The notes under the pieces are model-generated. The model saw nothing but the letters and a program-made list of their open reading frames with translations. It had not been told where the DNA came from and searched no databases. Below, in pieces: positions 51,440 to 62,107 of a stretch of 64,000 nucleotides of DNA (its first letter is position 1; each line of letters starts with the position of its first letter). The DNA comes from Tolypocladium sp. Sup5 PDA-1 (Eukaryota; Ascomycota; Sordariomycetes; Hypocreales; Ophiocordycipitaceae): NCBI GenBank assembly GCA_000750105.3, contig JPHH03000038.1:186001-250000 (forward strand). Reading direction: 5' to 3'. A program made the translations under genes and the position numbers.

Positions 51440-51766
51440 GAATCGAGAGGCCGCCAAGACATAATCCATCCCCTTGCGCAAGAATTGCCTCATGCTTTGA
51501 CTACCAGCAATCAGGGAACAACGAATGAGTACAAGGGTGGAGTTTTCATGGTCCACATAGAAGATGCTAGATATGCGTTATCTCTCGACCTGCATGTTTG
51601 GGAAATATGGCTCACAAATCCTGAGCAACGCTACAACACCTACGATGGAAAGAGAAGATCATTTCTCACCCTTTGGGTTTCCGAGGAAATGGGCGAAGAG
51701 TTGGGCAAAAGGGGTAAGTTAATGATCGCTAATCAAGACACTGATGCACAGAAACAAACCTGCTAG
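51440..51766 (+). CDS. Uncharacterised coding fragment, possible exon
   Basis: After a TACTAAAA...GATAG acceptor-like sequence the frame reads GRQDIIHPLAQELPHALTTS, EYKGGVFMVHIEDARYALSL, DLHVWEIWLTNPEQRY and FLTLWVSEEMGEELGKR. It looks protein-coding, but there is no start codon or upstream exon that I can connect. It could be the 3' exon of the 50623 gene or a remnant. Confidence 0.35.
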   Translation, partial: ESRGRQDIIHPLAQELPHALTTSNQGTTNEYKGGVFMVHIEDARYALSLDLHVWEIWLTNPEQRYNTYDGKRRSFLTLWVSEEMGEELGKRGKLMIANQDTDAQKQTC

Positions 51767-51829
51767 AGACGAGTAGTGGACGTAGTCTTTCAATATGACC
51801 GTCTGATCCCAAATAACCATTGCACAGAG

Positions 51830-52622
51830 CTATGGACAGATAATATGTTCTCGCTGAAGTGCATGCTTGACATCCTGGAAAGTCTCCAAGCTTGGATGAG
51901 GAGATCCTTTGTTGAAAATGTCATGCCCTTTTGTATGCTGCGCATGTGTCTCGTACGGTGTACACACTCGCGGCTCGCCATTTTTCACTTCAAACTTCCA
52001 GCCAGTCTGTCTAGTTGGGACGCAACCATTCAGCTGGGATATATCCATCATCACAGTCCCCTGAGGCAGAACCAGCTCAAACATTGGCGAAGGGTCTCGG
52101 TCTGTAACCTGGAGCCCAATAAGCATCGTCAGTCCATTCAATTCCAGATAATTGGCGAGCTCTGTGAGGAAATTGCTAGCAACTTGAGACAAATCAGGCA
52201 TCGGGCCCATCTGATATTCGTAAGGGTGAAATCCATGGTCTGTGAGAACGAATACATGTCCATGCACGCTGTTGAGATCCATATGCGGGATTGCGATGGT
52301 CTTAGCCCAGCGGCAGCGTGGCTGATCATAGTTATCTCCGACCAAGACATCACCAGCAGGTATGGAGAAGTGGCCATGGACTAGGTGTATGCCGAGGATC
52401 TCATGAGCACGGTTTCGGACGAAAATTTCGGCGAGATCGCGTATGTGCGAGTCAAGGAGTTGTGGTTGTTGCAAATCGTCGAGGAGACCGTTGTAGCTAT
52501 CAAAATTTAGTCAGTTAACGGTTGGCATTGTTCAGAGAGGATACATACAGGCTTCGACTCTCCTCTAGATCTTCTGCCGTCAGAGCCTTGTTAAGGCCTG
52601 GGACGTCTGTTCCTCCATACAT
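51830..52622 (-). CDS. Uncharacterised fungal protein, 246 aa, paralogue of the gene at 36108-36809
   Basis: Exons 52622-52549 and 52496-51830 join across a 52-nt intron (GTATGT...GATAG). The product starts MYGGTDVPGLNKALTAEDLE and, across the joint, reads SLYNGLLDDLQQPQLLDSHI. Then come IFVRNRAHEILGIHLVHGHF, AGDVLVGDNY, VHGHVFVLTDHGFHPYEYQM, FLTELANYLELNGLTMLIGL, FELVLPQGTVMM and WKFEVKNGEPRVC. The order of conserved blocks parallels the 217-aa gene at 36108. No named domain. Several His (HLVHGHF) in the first third could bind a metal, but that is speculation. Confidence 0.72.
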
Positions 52623-53030
52623 GGCCCCGAAATCGTGGGAGGGTTATTGTTGTATCACGCTAAAGCTTCCGTCGGGAGTACGGTCTGAAAATGCGTCGGA
52701 TCGTTTGCGCTTCGAAGTAGTCGCCTTGAAAAACTGGCAAAGTTGCTGCTGCGTTTCCGTTTCTTACGTGGCATTCTCGCCTGAAAGATAGCGAGGGGCA
52801 GGAAGGAAGTCTTGTAGACTAGGCAGGGGTAGGGGTCACGAGCGCGTGATTTTTCTCCATGACGCACGCTTGAAGGAGGGGGCAGATAGCCCCACCCACC
52901 CACCGACTCAGGCGTGTCCCCGTTAAGCCTGGTAGGGGTCCCGTGACTAGAATCGGCATGGCTGGGGAATGGCCAGCTACTATCATAGCTGCAAGGGACT
53001 CTCTTTATTATAAGAAGATCTTCTCTCTAG

Positions 53031-53445
53031 TATTGTCTCGCGAACGGGGCCCGTTTCGACTTAACAGCCAATCATTCCCGTGAAGTCTACCCCCCTGTAA
53101 TCTCCCCCGCGAAACGGGCCCCGTTTCGATATTCGCGTTTTTTCGCGACAGGACACAGGAAACGGGGCCCGTTTCCTCTCCGGCATGATTGGACGAGGAC
53201 CCCTTTTTTCAGGCACGGGAAGCCCCACTATCCTGATGAGTAGAGCACATTGAGCAATGCCGATTCCCCAGTGCCTGTCTTTCATAGTGTTATCGTTATG
53301 CTTATGCTACAGTACGCGCGAACGTGTCCGTGAGAAGAGTCATACTACGAGTACAGGCAAATGATCACAACGATGGTACCCCTGCCTTATGACCCGATCC
53401 GGGGCGACTCCCAACCAAGAGAGCCTACTAACCGACGTCAAATTC
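53031..53445 (+). repeat. Dispersed repeat copy 2
   Basis: Matches 9335-9691 from TATTGTCTCGCGAACGGGGC onward, including GCCAATCATT, the CGAAACGGGCCCCGTTTCG palindrome at about 53110, TTTTCAGGCACGGGAAGCCC, TGCCGATTCCCCAGTGCC and ATGGTACCCCTGCCTTATGA. It has an extra piece with CGCGTTTTTTCGCGA at about 53135. The C2H2 reading frame that follows in copy 1 is lost here shortly after the shared part ends. Confidence 0.8.
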
Positions 53446-53798
53446 TAGAGTAGTCCCAAGGATAATGGGGCAGTTCGTGGGACCCGGGAATAGTTCGCTC
53501 CTGAGCTATGGTAAAGGTGGTGTTGGTATTTGATGCGAGTGATCGTGCTTTTCACCAGTGTCTGGACGTCCAAAAATGCCGTGTTTAATTACGTAAGTAG
53601 CTTAGCGTCCTCGGCAGAGGCGCGGCGTTTAGATTTCTCGACCCCTACAGCCTCCACCATCTCATCCAACATTCGCCCTGACCCCGCCTTTGCAATTCCC
53701 GCTTTGGCGAAGAGTTTACCGCTTTATTACTTCACCGTTTCGCCGGTTCACTGCCTCGTCTAGTCTCGTTTCGCTTCTCAACGCTCTCTCTGCCTACG

Positions 53799-55628
53799 AT
53801 GCCAGCATCTGACTCTTGTCTGCTCGAGTCCTGTCCCTCTCAGGAAATGTGTCTCCAAGCGACGACATCGTCCGCTCCCCATACTACGGCCATCGGTCCT
53901 CATCCAGTTGTCACGGATCTGACCGTATGCATCTTCTCTCCGACAGTTTCTCCCTCCGCCTGCGAACTGGACTCGCGAATATGGCACCGCATAGAGAAAG
54001 ATCTCTACCTATATACATCTCAGCAGAGTGCATGGCTGTATGTAGCGCTAGCGAATGAGGAAGAGCTTGCAGCTGAGGACCTGCTGGTTATGGATATCAG
54101 AGTCGGCGATCCGCCTCCCAACTCTAGCTCAGGTCGTTTATGGGAGAGTCGACCTGGCGGAATCTGGATACTAAGAAGCAAGTTCTCTGGCATGATTGAC
54201 CAGGCTGTGACAGAGGTGGATGTTCTCTTTGGTATGGATGCCGTTGATCCACGACCACAATGGGCTCTCATGCGATCATCGCTCCAACTTAACGGTCAGC
54301 CAAAGGAACCGGTTGCAAGTCTTAGCGTACTCCACGGCAGGGCCAAAGCGAGACCAGATGCTCGGGCGGCTTTAAGAGTCAGGGAGGATGGCAAATTCAA
54401 GATTGTCCAGATCTCTGACACGCACATGGTCACTGGTGTCGGGGTATGCAAAGATGCTATTGATGCCCATGGGAACAATCTGCCAGAGAGCGAGGCTGAC
54501 CCACTTACGGTTGACTTCATTGGAAGGATCTTGGATGTCGAGAAACCAGACCTTGTGATTCTCACTGGAGATCAGTTGCACCACGACATCCCCGACAGCC
54601 AATCTGCCCTCTTCAAGGTGGTTGCTCCTATCATCGAGCGTTCAATCCCATTCGCAGCCGTCTTTGGCAATCATGATAGTGAGGGCATCCACACATTATC
54701 ACGTGAGTAACTTCTTTCATAAGGTAGCTAGTACAAGAGCTAGCGATCGACAACACACTCGCACTCTCGCAAGCGGTGTAGACTGCTTTGCTCCTCAAAA
54801 TAATTATGCATCCCCGAGTGAGTTGGGCCTCGGGAATGATAGCTGTTCATTCTTGCTGACTAGATTACAGGCACGGCACAGATGTCAATACTTCAGACTC
54901 TGCCTTTTAGCCTCTGCGAGTCAGGCCCAGAGCATGTTGACGGCATAGGCAACTTCTACCTTCAAGTTTTGGCTCCCGCGCCGTCACAGCTCCCGTTATC
55001 GACTTTATATTTCCTGGATTCGCACGGCCAAATACCGAGCAAGATACACAATCCCGACTATGACCCTATCAAGCAAAGCCAAATTGACTGGTTCACGGAC
55101 ACTTCCCAAGCACAACGAAGCGCGCGTGAGAAGGACGATAACGACAACCGCTTTCATCTGTCTCTAGCTTTCCTACACATCCCTCTTCCCGAGTTCGGTG
55201 ACCGCCGTCTTAGCATACGCAACGGCCACCGGAGGGAACCGTCTGAAAGTCCCAGCTTCAATTCCCATTTCTACGACGCTTTGGTCAAAGGAGGCATATC
55301 AGCAGTAGGCTGCGGGCACGATCACGTGAATGACTTTTGCGCTCTGCTGCCACAACAAACGCAGCAGGATGGCGACAAAATCCCCCAGCCTGGCCCTTGG
55401 CTATGCTATGGAGGTGGCAGCGGGTTCGGGGGATATTGTTCGTATGGCAGAATGCGATTTCACCGACGAACGCGGGTTTGGGAACTCGATACGAGTACCG
55501 GGAGCTTGAAGACTTGGAAGCGGGTCGAATATGCCATGGACAGGGTTGATGAGCTGGTGCTTGCGGAAAGTGGAGTGGTGGTTGATCCTGGGGAAGAAGA
55601 TGAAGACAGAAGCTATGTAGTGAGTTGA
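53799..55628 (+). CDS. Calcineurin-like phosphoesterase, DCR2-like, 553 aa
   Basis: Exons 53799-54702 and 54871-55628; the 168-nt intron (GTGAGT...TTACAG) is long for this region. The metal-binding motifs are all present: Asp207-Thr-His209 (VQISDTHM), Asp258 (LTGDQLHHD), Asn291-His292-Asp293 (FGNHDSEG) and CGHDHVNDFC in exon 2. The N-terminal 190 residues form the beta-rich region found before the catalytic domain in DCR2 family members, and LPFSLCESGPEHVDGIGNFY, KPGPWLCYGGGSGFGGY-like text and RMRFHRRTRVWEL complete the family pattern. DCR2 of yeast is a phosphatase acting on Sic1 and in the unfolded protein response. No N-terminal membrane anchor is evident. Intact. Confidence 0.85.
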
Positions 55629-55828
55629 ACTTGATATCGCTAAGTGATGTAGCACACCCAGCCTTCAGCACAGCTCCCAGTTACCTGAATAAAACGACAG
55701 AAAGTAAATACAGGGTTGCAACCACCTGAGGATCAGTCATTATTGAATCAATTCCTTCCGGCAGGGTGTATATATTTCAGGCTTCTTTCGATGTCGTGTT
55801 AACAAAGCAAGCCTTGTACCCCATCAAG

Positions 55829-57007
55829 CTACTCGTCAATTTCATCCTTCCCCATTAATTCTTCTATTTCTCCTCGTAGTGTGTTAGCATCCTCCTTCCG
55901 GCCCCAAACTCGAAGCCAGCCCTCCAGCACATTCATGAATTCAGGGACCCAAGAATGTTGTATTCCCCACTGATCCACAATCATCCGTATCGCCTCTCGC
56001 ATGGTCTTCTCTGCTGCCTGAGTCTTCCCTTGGTTAAACTGACTGCGAGAAACGATTTTCAGAGATTCTATCCTCTCGACAATTCTCCAAGCATATGTCT
56101 CATATCCTTGAAGCAGTGAAAGGACTTGCAGCGCCATCTCCTCCGCTTCGTCATGGCGTCCCTGTCTGTTCAAATTATGCGCCAGGTTGAGCATCACCCG
56201 CGGGGTCGGGAGTCTAGGAATGCCTCCGAACTGAGCAAGGAGATCCCGAAGAAGCCGTTCTTCTTCAAGATGATTTGTAAACACGCGCTTTATGTAATCG
56301 AGACGAACAGACACAGCGAGTCGACTGAACGTTCCGAGTTCGCTATCAAAAATATCAGTAGTGCATTTCCAAACTTGTGCCATGGCCTGGTCAAGAGATT
56401 CCGAGTCCAGTTCACCGATGAGCCGACATATTTGACCCCAAGGATGCCCCTTCCTGGTGACTTTTGCGGACATTCTTTTGATGTAGTCACAGAGAAAGGA
56501 AGTTACTTTAGGGAGCCCGGTTTGTATGAGGTGGATGAACACTTCGAGAAAGCAGGCTAGGGTTCGAGGATGCTCGGCTCGAAGGATTTGTTCGACAAGA
56601 GCAGAGGCTTTCGAAAGTGCGCGGCGAAACTCGACGTGCAACCCCTTTTCCATGAGCATGGTAGCAGTAAAGCAGTACGAGTCGAAGTCGTTGCATAGGG
56701 CATTATCCCACTTGGCGCCATTTGGAGTGAGGAGGTTCCCACGGTCGTCGAAATTCATATTTCGACAGGAGTTTTCGAAATATACCTTGATGTTATGGAA
56801 CAGACTCGCAGAAATCAACAGAGCCTGAGGTGGAGACGATGAATGCGGGTCGGAGAAGAATCTTCGGACGTCATTACGATTGAGCTGGAAACCGAATTCG
56901 TTGTCGGCGAATGGGGCTGCCCTAGCGCATCGTGGGTTGACTAGGGAAGGACGGATGCTCGACCTGATGATAGAGTCTTCACTGCTGGGAGTCCTCGGTC
57001 GCTGCAA
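55829..57007 (-). CDS. Clr5-associated helical repeat protein, C-terminal part, about 392 aa
   Basis: The frame is open from about 57050 to 55829. It shows NDVRRFFSDPHSS, SASLFHNIKVYFENSC, FDSYCFTATMLMEKGLHVEF, ILRAEHPRTLACFLEVFIHL, QICRLIGELDSESLDQAMAQ, SVRLDYIKRVFTNHLEEERL, RVMLNLAHNLNRQGRHDEAE and a C-terminal WVPEFMNVLEGWLRVWG. This TPR-like helical body is typical of the part following the Clr5 domain in fungal proteins. The Clr5 domain itself should be encoded upstream (above 57050), but I could not find it, so the first exon is missing or unrecognised. The listed start is the first in-frame start-like codon (TTG), not an ATG. The gene converges with the DCR2-like gene. Confidence 0.65.
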   Translation of the reverse strand: MQRPRTPSSEDSIIRSSIRPSLVNPRCARAAPFADNEFGFQLNRNDVRRFFSDPHSSSPPQALLISASLFHNIKVYFENSCRNMNFDDRGNLLTPNGAKWDNALCNDFDSYCFTATMLMEKGLHVEFRRALSKASALVEQILRAEHPRTLACFLEVFIHLIQTGLPKVTSFLCDYIKRMSAKVTRKGHPWGQICRLIGELDSESLDQAMAQVWKCTTDIFDSELGTFSRLAVSVRLDYIKRVFTNHLEEERLLRDLLAQFGGIPRLPTPRVMLNLAHNLNRQGRHDEAEEMALQVLSLLQGYETYAWRIVERIESLKIVSRSQFNQGKTQAAEKTMREAIRMIVDQWGIQHSWVPEFMNVLEGWLRVWGRKEDANTLRGEIEELMGKDEIDE

Positions 57008-57572
57008 GAGAATGTGTGTCTCGTTGGCGGAGTATTCCGCTGATGCAGTCCGGCCTCGTTAATTCAGCTTCCTTTGAAGGCCCATAAAGAAGAGAACTGA
57101 CCCAGGTTTGTCGACGGAACGGTTGGATGTCCGCGTATGTGATAGCCGACTTGACTATCCCTTCCTATTGCATCGCAAAATTCTGCAGGACGGATTGGCT
57201 GCGTTTTAAACGCTTCTGTGCCGCTACCTAATTTAGAGGTCATTACTATGAGTGCATCATCGGCATTGACGTCACTCACCTGCATGTGAGAATGCTGCTG
57301 GCCAGAAATTCGAATACTCCAATGCAACCTCTAGAGCAGAACCATCTGAGATGTCTTGCGTTTGCCCCAATTGTACTTGTTTGCTTGACAGTGTTGATGT
57401 TGCCAATTGACGTGCCTTCGTCATACCCGCTTTCTGTGTTCTCTTTGAGGTTGAAGCAATGCTGAGGCTCTGGACCGTGGAAGATAAGGCAAGGTCGGCA
57501 GGTTGTGCTGAACTGGAATCGCCAGCGGAAGCTGATGTGACGGGATTTAGTAGCCAGCTCTTTTATGAACAA

Positions 57573-58013
57573 TTAAAAGTCGACTTCACCTTTGGACTGC
57601 TGGCTATATCGCTCGATAAAGCGCTGGCACCATTTGTAGCCGACAGTCGGTGGAGGGTAATCGCCACTGTGGTTGCGTTCGAGGATTTGATTTGCGATTC
57701 GTTTGATGCTATGGTGGTCAAGTTGAGAGACCCGATTGAGTATCTCACTCTCTTGCAGTTTAGTGAGCTTTTTACCGGCTGGCTTGCGAGTGCTGCGCGA
57801 ATGTTTGCCGAGATAGCGCCGTCGAAGGCGATGGTAGGGGACGCAGAATTGGCGCGCTATTTCAGCAAGATTCGGTTTCGGATGCTTGCTAACTGAACCA
57901 AGGGCTTCGGTGATTTTAGATTCTACCTGCGTATATTGTGAGGCTGACACAGAAGGCATTTTGTGTTGAGTCCTTTGGACTGAGTGTCCGTTGGAATGAG
58001 GTGTCGTTCGCAT
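57573..58013 (-). pseudogene. pogo-like transposase, N-terminal DNA-binding remnant
   Basis: The minus frame reads ESKITEALGSVSKHPKPNLA, EIARQFCVPYHRLRRRYLGK and KLTKLQESEILNRVSQLDHH, then RIANQILERNHSG and VGYKWCQRFIERY. These are a psq-type and a CENP-B-type helix-turn-helix in the order found in fungal pogo transposases. The frame ends at 57573 without the DDE catalytic domain. Beyond it, a Ser/Gln-rich stretch typical of the C-terminal tail continues in another frame to about 57290. The catalytic middle has been deleted. Confidence 0.75.
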
Positions 58014-58175
58014 TGAGGTGTCGTTCGCATTGAGGCTGTATCAGCCGTCGTAGAGAGCCGAGCCTTGGCACGCTAGCCATATCCGGCACTGGCACCTTTC
58101 GCATTGAGGCGTCTTGCATTGAGGCGTCTTGCATTGAGGCGTCTTGTTGAGGCGTCTTGCATTGAGGTGTCTTGC
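57995..58175. repeat. 15-bp tandem and dispersed repeats GCATTGAGGCGTCTT
   Basis: Two GAGGTGTCGTTCGCATT units lie at about 57997-58031 and five GCATTGAGGCGTCTT-type units at about 58098-58170, one of which lacks GCAT. They lie at the 5' side of the pogo remnant and read QDASM on the minus strand, so they may be subterminal repeats of the element or an independent minisatellite. Confidence 0.8.
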
Positions 58176-58179
58176 ATAT

Positions 58180-59205
58180 TAGCACATGCCGTGCCCTTGC
58201 CCATGCCTGGCCTCGCGCACAGGGAAGGGGCATGCCATTTGATGATGCATGGCTAGTACCTGCATGCGATAGCAATTGCTTGTTGTTTTCTGGGTATATT
58301 GTTGGACAATTCGAGGCCATGTTTCCTCTTCTCTCAATGCGCATCCCGGGGACAAAAAAGGACTTGGCCCTCGGAAGAGCAATAGCGTCTTTGCATGGAC
58401 CATTGGGTGCCTCGTGTACGGGTACGAGTATGGGAAAAGTTTTCTCTTTGCGTCTTCGTCATTGCAGAAGCGCTCCTATTCGTCTTGGCCGTCCTCCCGG
58501 ATGCGAAACTAGCTACGGAATACGGAGTACACACGCGCCTATTGCTGTCCACACGTCGTACATGAACAATACACACATGGAGTCGCCCTCGATGGACCCT
58601 CCGTTCTCCATGTCCATGCATGACATGGTTGTTCGGAGGCACAAACGACGGCGCCGGCCCGCGACGCCTCGTACTCTGTCGTGTATATCTTAGACCCTTT
58701 CCCCGACTCTCACCTGTTCCTCTTTGGTCACGATAGCACGAAGTGGTTCGCTCTCCATCTATTGTATTCTACGTCACGCCTCGGCTTGGGGGTGTTGCGT
58801 CTCTCGTTGCTCCCTCTTCTGGCACTGCATCCCTGCCATATACTCAGCCTCTGTCCTCAACGACGCTCGTCCAGGTGGCCCTACAATCCGGTCTTCTGGT
58901 ATTCCGTACAATCGAGCGCTCGCCGAAAGCCTCGTGCCTTTTCTGTGTGGCCTCTTGTTGGTGCTCGCGCGGCCGTTGTATACCGGCCGTCTGTTCGCCG
59001 CTCTTGGTCAGGAGCACACGTCGCGGTGACGCAGCTCTTGCCGTCGAACGATTCATGGGGCTTCTCCCCTGGCCTGACTTTGTCCCTTCGTGGCGTGCCT
59101 GCATGAAGCTACCTCTCGCCCAGCTGCGCAAAGCGTAATTGAGGGCAATTTGTACTGCACATATCCTTTTCGACTCTTTCGCCATAGGCCGGCTGACATC
59201 TACGA
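58180..59205. other. 1-kb stretch without a supported gene
   Basis: Plus frames of 130-173 codons (58172-58693, 58681-59106) have no recognised domain and overlap one another. It probably includes the promoter and leader of the GT2 gene. Confidence 0.4.
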
Positions 59206-59211
59206 CGCGCC

Positions 59212-60764
59212 ATGGCCGATCTCGTCGACAAGCTGGCTGCCGTCATGGAAGGTGTGGCAGGGTATCGCATGCCATCATTTGATTTCTGGTACTCGGCAAG
59301 CTTCTGGACTTACGTGTTTTGGGGATTATGGTGAGTTCCACAAAGTTGTTATCGGGCACAGCCAGAATACTAACATTGGCTCTTCAGGGTACATCGCTAC
59401 TTGCGCCTATCGGTCCACTGCGTCAGCCATTGGACGTACAAGTCGAAGCCTATCCCCGCCAAGCCAGCCTTTACCCACGAGGACGTGACCGTAGTCATTC
59501 CTACCATTCATAATATGTTTGAGGAGCTCCGGCCGTCCCTAGAGAGCATTTTGGCTTGCGAGCCTGCGGTACTGATCCTTGTCACTACTCATGACAGGCG
59601 GAAGGGCCTCGAGCTGCTGGCAGAATCCCTCCCGCATCCCAAGGTCAAAGTCCTCTCCATACCAATCGCAAACAAGAGACTTCAGGTCTGCGAGGCACTG
59701 CCCAATGTCAAGACGGCCATTACCATCATGGCCGATGACGACGTGACTTGGCCGTCGACGATGATGCCCTGGATCCTCGCCCCCTTTGAGGACCCCAATA
59801 TTGGAGGCGTCGGCACCTGCCAGAGAGTACGGCGGGAGTGGACGGGACCTTGGTCCACTCGGATTTGGAACTGGCTTGGCGCCGCGTACATCGAGCGCCG
59901 CAACTTTGAGATCTCGGCTACGCACAACATCGATGGCGGCACTTCGTGCATGTCCGGCCGCACTGGGGCCTACAGATCGGAGATCCTGTCCAGCCATGAC
60001 TTCCTCCACGGTTTTCGCAATGAAAAGTGGCGAAAGTGGATTCTGAACGCAGACGACGACAACTTTGTCACCCGCTGGCTGGTCAGCCACCAGTGGAAGA
60101 CCTGGATCCAGTACGGTCGGGAGTGCGAGCTTGAGACGACTCTGGAGAACGGCCACAAGTTCCTGTACCAGTGCTCTCGCTGGGCCCGCAGCAACTGGAG
60201 AAGCAACTGGACCAGCCTTGTTCGAGAGAGACATGTTTGGACGTGCGTCAAGTTCGCCCCATCTCGTCTGCTATTAAGATAACTATGCTAACACCTTGAC
60301 AGGCAGCAGCTTTGGTGCACCTATGCGCTGCACATCGCCACTTTCACCTCTCTTGCTTTTGCCATCGACCCATTGCTGCTCGCCTCATGCTGGTGGGCTA
60401 CTGGCGACTTGGAGACGCAGAATCGCAAGTTCGCATTCTGGGCTCAATTTGTCTTCATGTTCGGCTTCACCAAGGTCGTCAAGCTCATGGGGCTGTTTCT
60501 TCGCAACCCTAGTGACATCATCTTCCTGCCGGTTTCCATCGCCTTCGGTTACATGCATGGCTTCATCAAAGTCTACGCTCTCTTCACTCTTAACATAGTA
60601 TGCTCTTTCCACCTAAATCCCCAATTGGATCACAGCGTTGACCATGCCCACCCTAGACGTCGTGGGGCAGCCGCGAGGAAGGTGAGGCCAACAACGAACA
60701 GCGACTCGCACCCGCTCCCGAACCCTCCATTGTTCTGAAGACGCCGCCGGGAATGGCTAGCTGA
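59212..60764 (+). CDS. GT2-family glycosyltransferase, Cps1/polysaccharide-synthase-like, 458 aa
   Basis: Four exons: 59212-59330, 59388-60242, 60303-60597 and 60657-60764. Introns are 57, 60 and 59 nt, the first with TACTAAC. Exon 1 holds an N-terminal membrane segment (FWYSASFWTYVFWGLW). Exon 2 has VTVVIPTIHNMFEELRPSLE, MADDDVTWP (nucleotide-sugar metal site), GGTSCMSGRTGAYRSE, NADDDNFVTRWL (acceptor-side acidic motif) and QCSRWARSNWR (QxxRW, processivity). Exon 3 adds two or three membrane segments (LWCTYALHIATFTSLAFAID, FWAQFVFMFGFTKVVK). Exon 4 supplies TSWGSREEGEA, a usual end of this family. It would make a beta-linked polysaccharide at the plasma membrane or Golgi; the sugar cannot be told from sequence. 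Intact. Confidence 0.85.
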
Positions 60765-60984
60765 TCCGCTACAACGTCCGGCAGAAGGGACGCCAGACAT
60801 CAGAGCTGAATTTGGTGCGGGGGTTGGCTTGTGGCCGCGTTTTACTTGGTGAAATTCGACATCCATCACAAATCGCAGTCTTCGTGGTGCCCACCACGAA
60901 CCACGGCCGCTGCAACAATGCGAATAGTGTCAATCAATTCAGAATCTTATAATTAATCCAGCTAGACATTTCATTTGACCCTCT

Positions 60985-61091
60985 CAAGTATTGTGTCATG
61001 AAACGGGGCCCATTTCCACTTGAGAGCCAATCATTTCCGTGAACTCTATCCCCCGGCATTTTCCCCCGCGAAATATATATATATATATATA
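60985..61091 (+). repeat. Dispersed repeat copy 3 (truncated) ending in (AT)n
   Basis: CAAGTATTGTGTCATGAAACGGGGCCCATTTCC and the next 70 bp match the left end of copies 1 and 2, up to CCCCGCGAAA. The sequence then runs into about eleven AT dinucleotides (61071-61092). The left end starts at the same base as in the other copies, but the rest of the unit is missing. Confidence 0.75.
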
Positions 61092-61092
61092 T

Positions 61093-62107
61093 CAGAGGTG
61101 GTTGCGGGTGCGGGTTGGACCGTTGGTTCGTCGAGCTTTGGCTTGGTTAGATGTAGACCGGGAATGGCATTAAATTCCACGAATATTCAGCCATCGCAGA
61201 ACGACGCAAGAAAATTGGACCGTTAGAAAGCGAACGACATTATGCATCCCCTCAGTTTATTTATTTCGTATTGCAGCACTTTGAAACGATTTTATTGACG
61301 CTGGAAGTCAATGGTTGAGCGCTTCAGTGACAAGTGCAGGCGACAGCACGATGATGACACGGAGCACCCTTGTAAGCCCAGCCAGAAGCAGGACCAATCC
61401 GCGCCGGCCCTTGGCGTGACGGTATCCTTGTCAGCTTCTTGAGCGTTACGGCAACCCTGCTAGCTTGCATGGCGCGGTACGGACCGTCAGGGGCGTCACA
61501 GGGGCTCTGGGACTGGCCGCGTGGAACTTGTCGCAGATCTTGCACCCGGCAAATTCATCGTCGCCGTCCCATTCGAACCGTTCTATCCGAAAACCGGGGT
61601 CGCTATCGCTTCGCGCTTCAAGAGGACTCGACTATCCAGTACGGAAGGTCTCTACAAGTCCACGTAATATGGCGCGCTACATAATCGAACCAGTCTCCAT
61701 CACTGCCAAGGTGCTGTCGGTACTTTGCACTGGAACGCCCTCTCGAGACGACAGGCCAGCGTCCTCGTCGGCAAATGTTGGCACAATGGAGGTCTGTGGA
61801 CTATTACCACCCTGTAATCTTAATCTCATCTACGCATATCTTCCGTTTTGTCCGCTTGCCCGGTCATTGGACACGCTGCTCATAGGCCCTTGTCGTCAAG
61901 CTCCACATCCCAGGTGCCGTGACTGCCAAAAGCAAGTAAACTAGAAAAGAACCTCCATACTTACAGCAGCTCAACAAGCAACCGGGTAGTCAAAAAAATT
62001 GGGGGGTTAGATTAAACGGCACGAAATAGGACGCAACATATATATAAAGAAACAGTGCAGTTCGGCTACTGAGATTATCCCTCACCAAGGCTCAATCCAT
62101 CGCCATT
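61093..62107. other. Intergenic stretch, no supported gene
   Basis: Frames of up to 159 codons (61465-61944) carry no domain that I recognise. TATATATAAAG at about 62038 lies 65 bp before the ATG at 62108 and may be that gene's TATA box. Confidence 0.4.

Noticed and set aside
53530..53763. 77-codon frame upstream of the DCR2-like gene
   Set aside because: It lies in the promoter and leader region, with no domain and no splice link to the main frame.
58172..59138. Plus-strand frames of 130-173 codons before the GT2 gene
   Set aside because: Three overlapping frames with no domain and no splice logic; probably leader and intergenic DNA.
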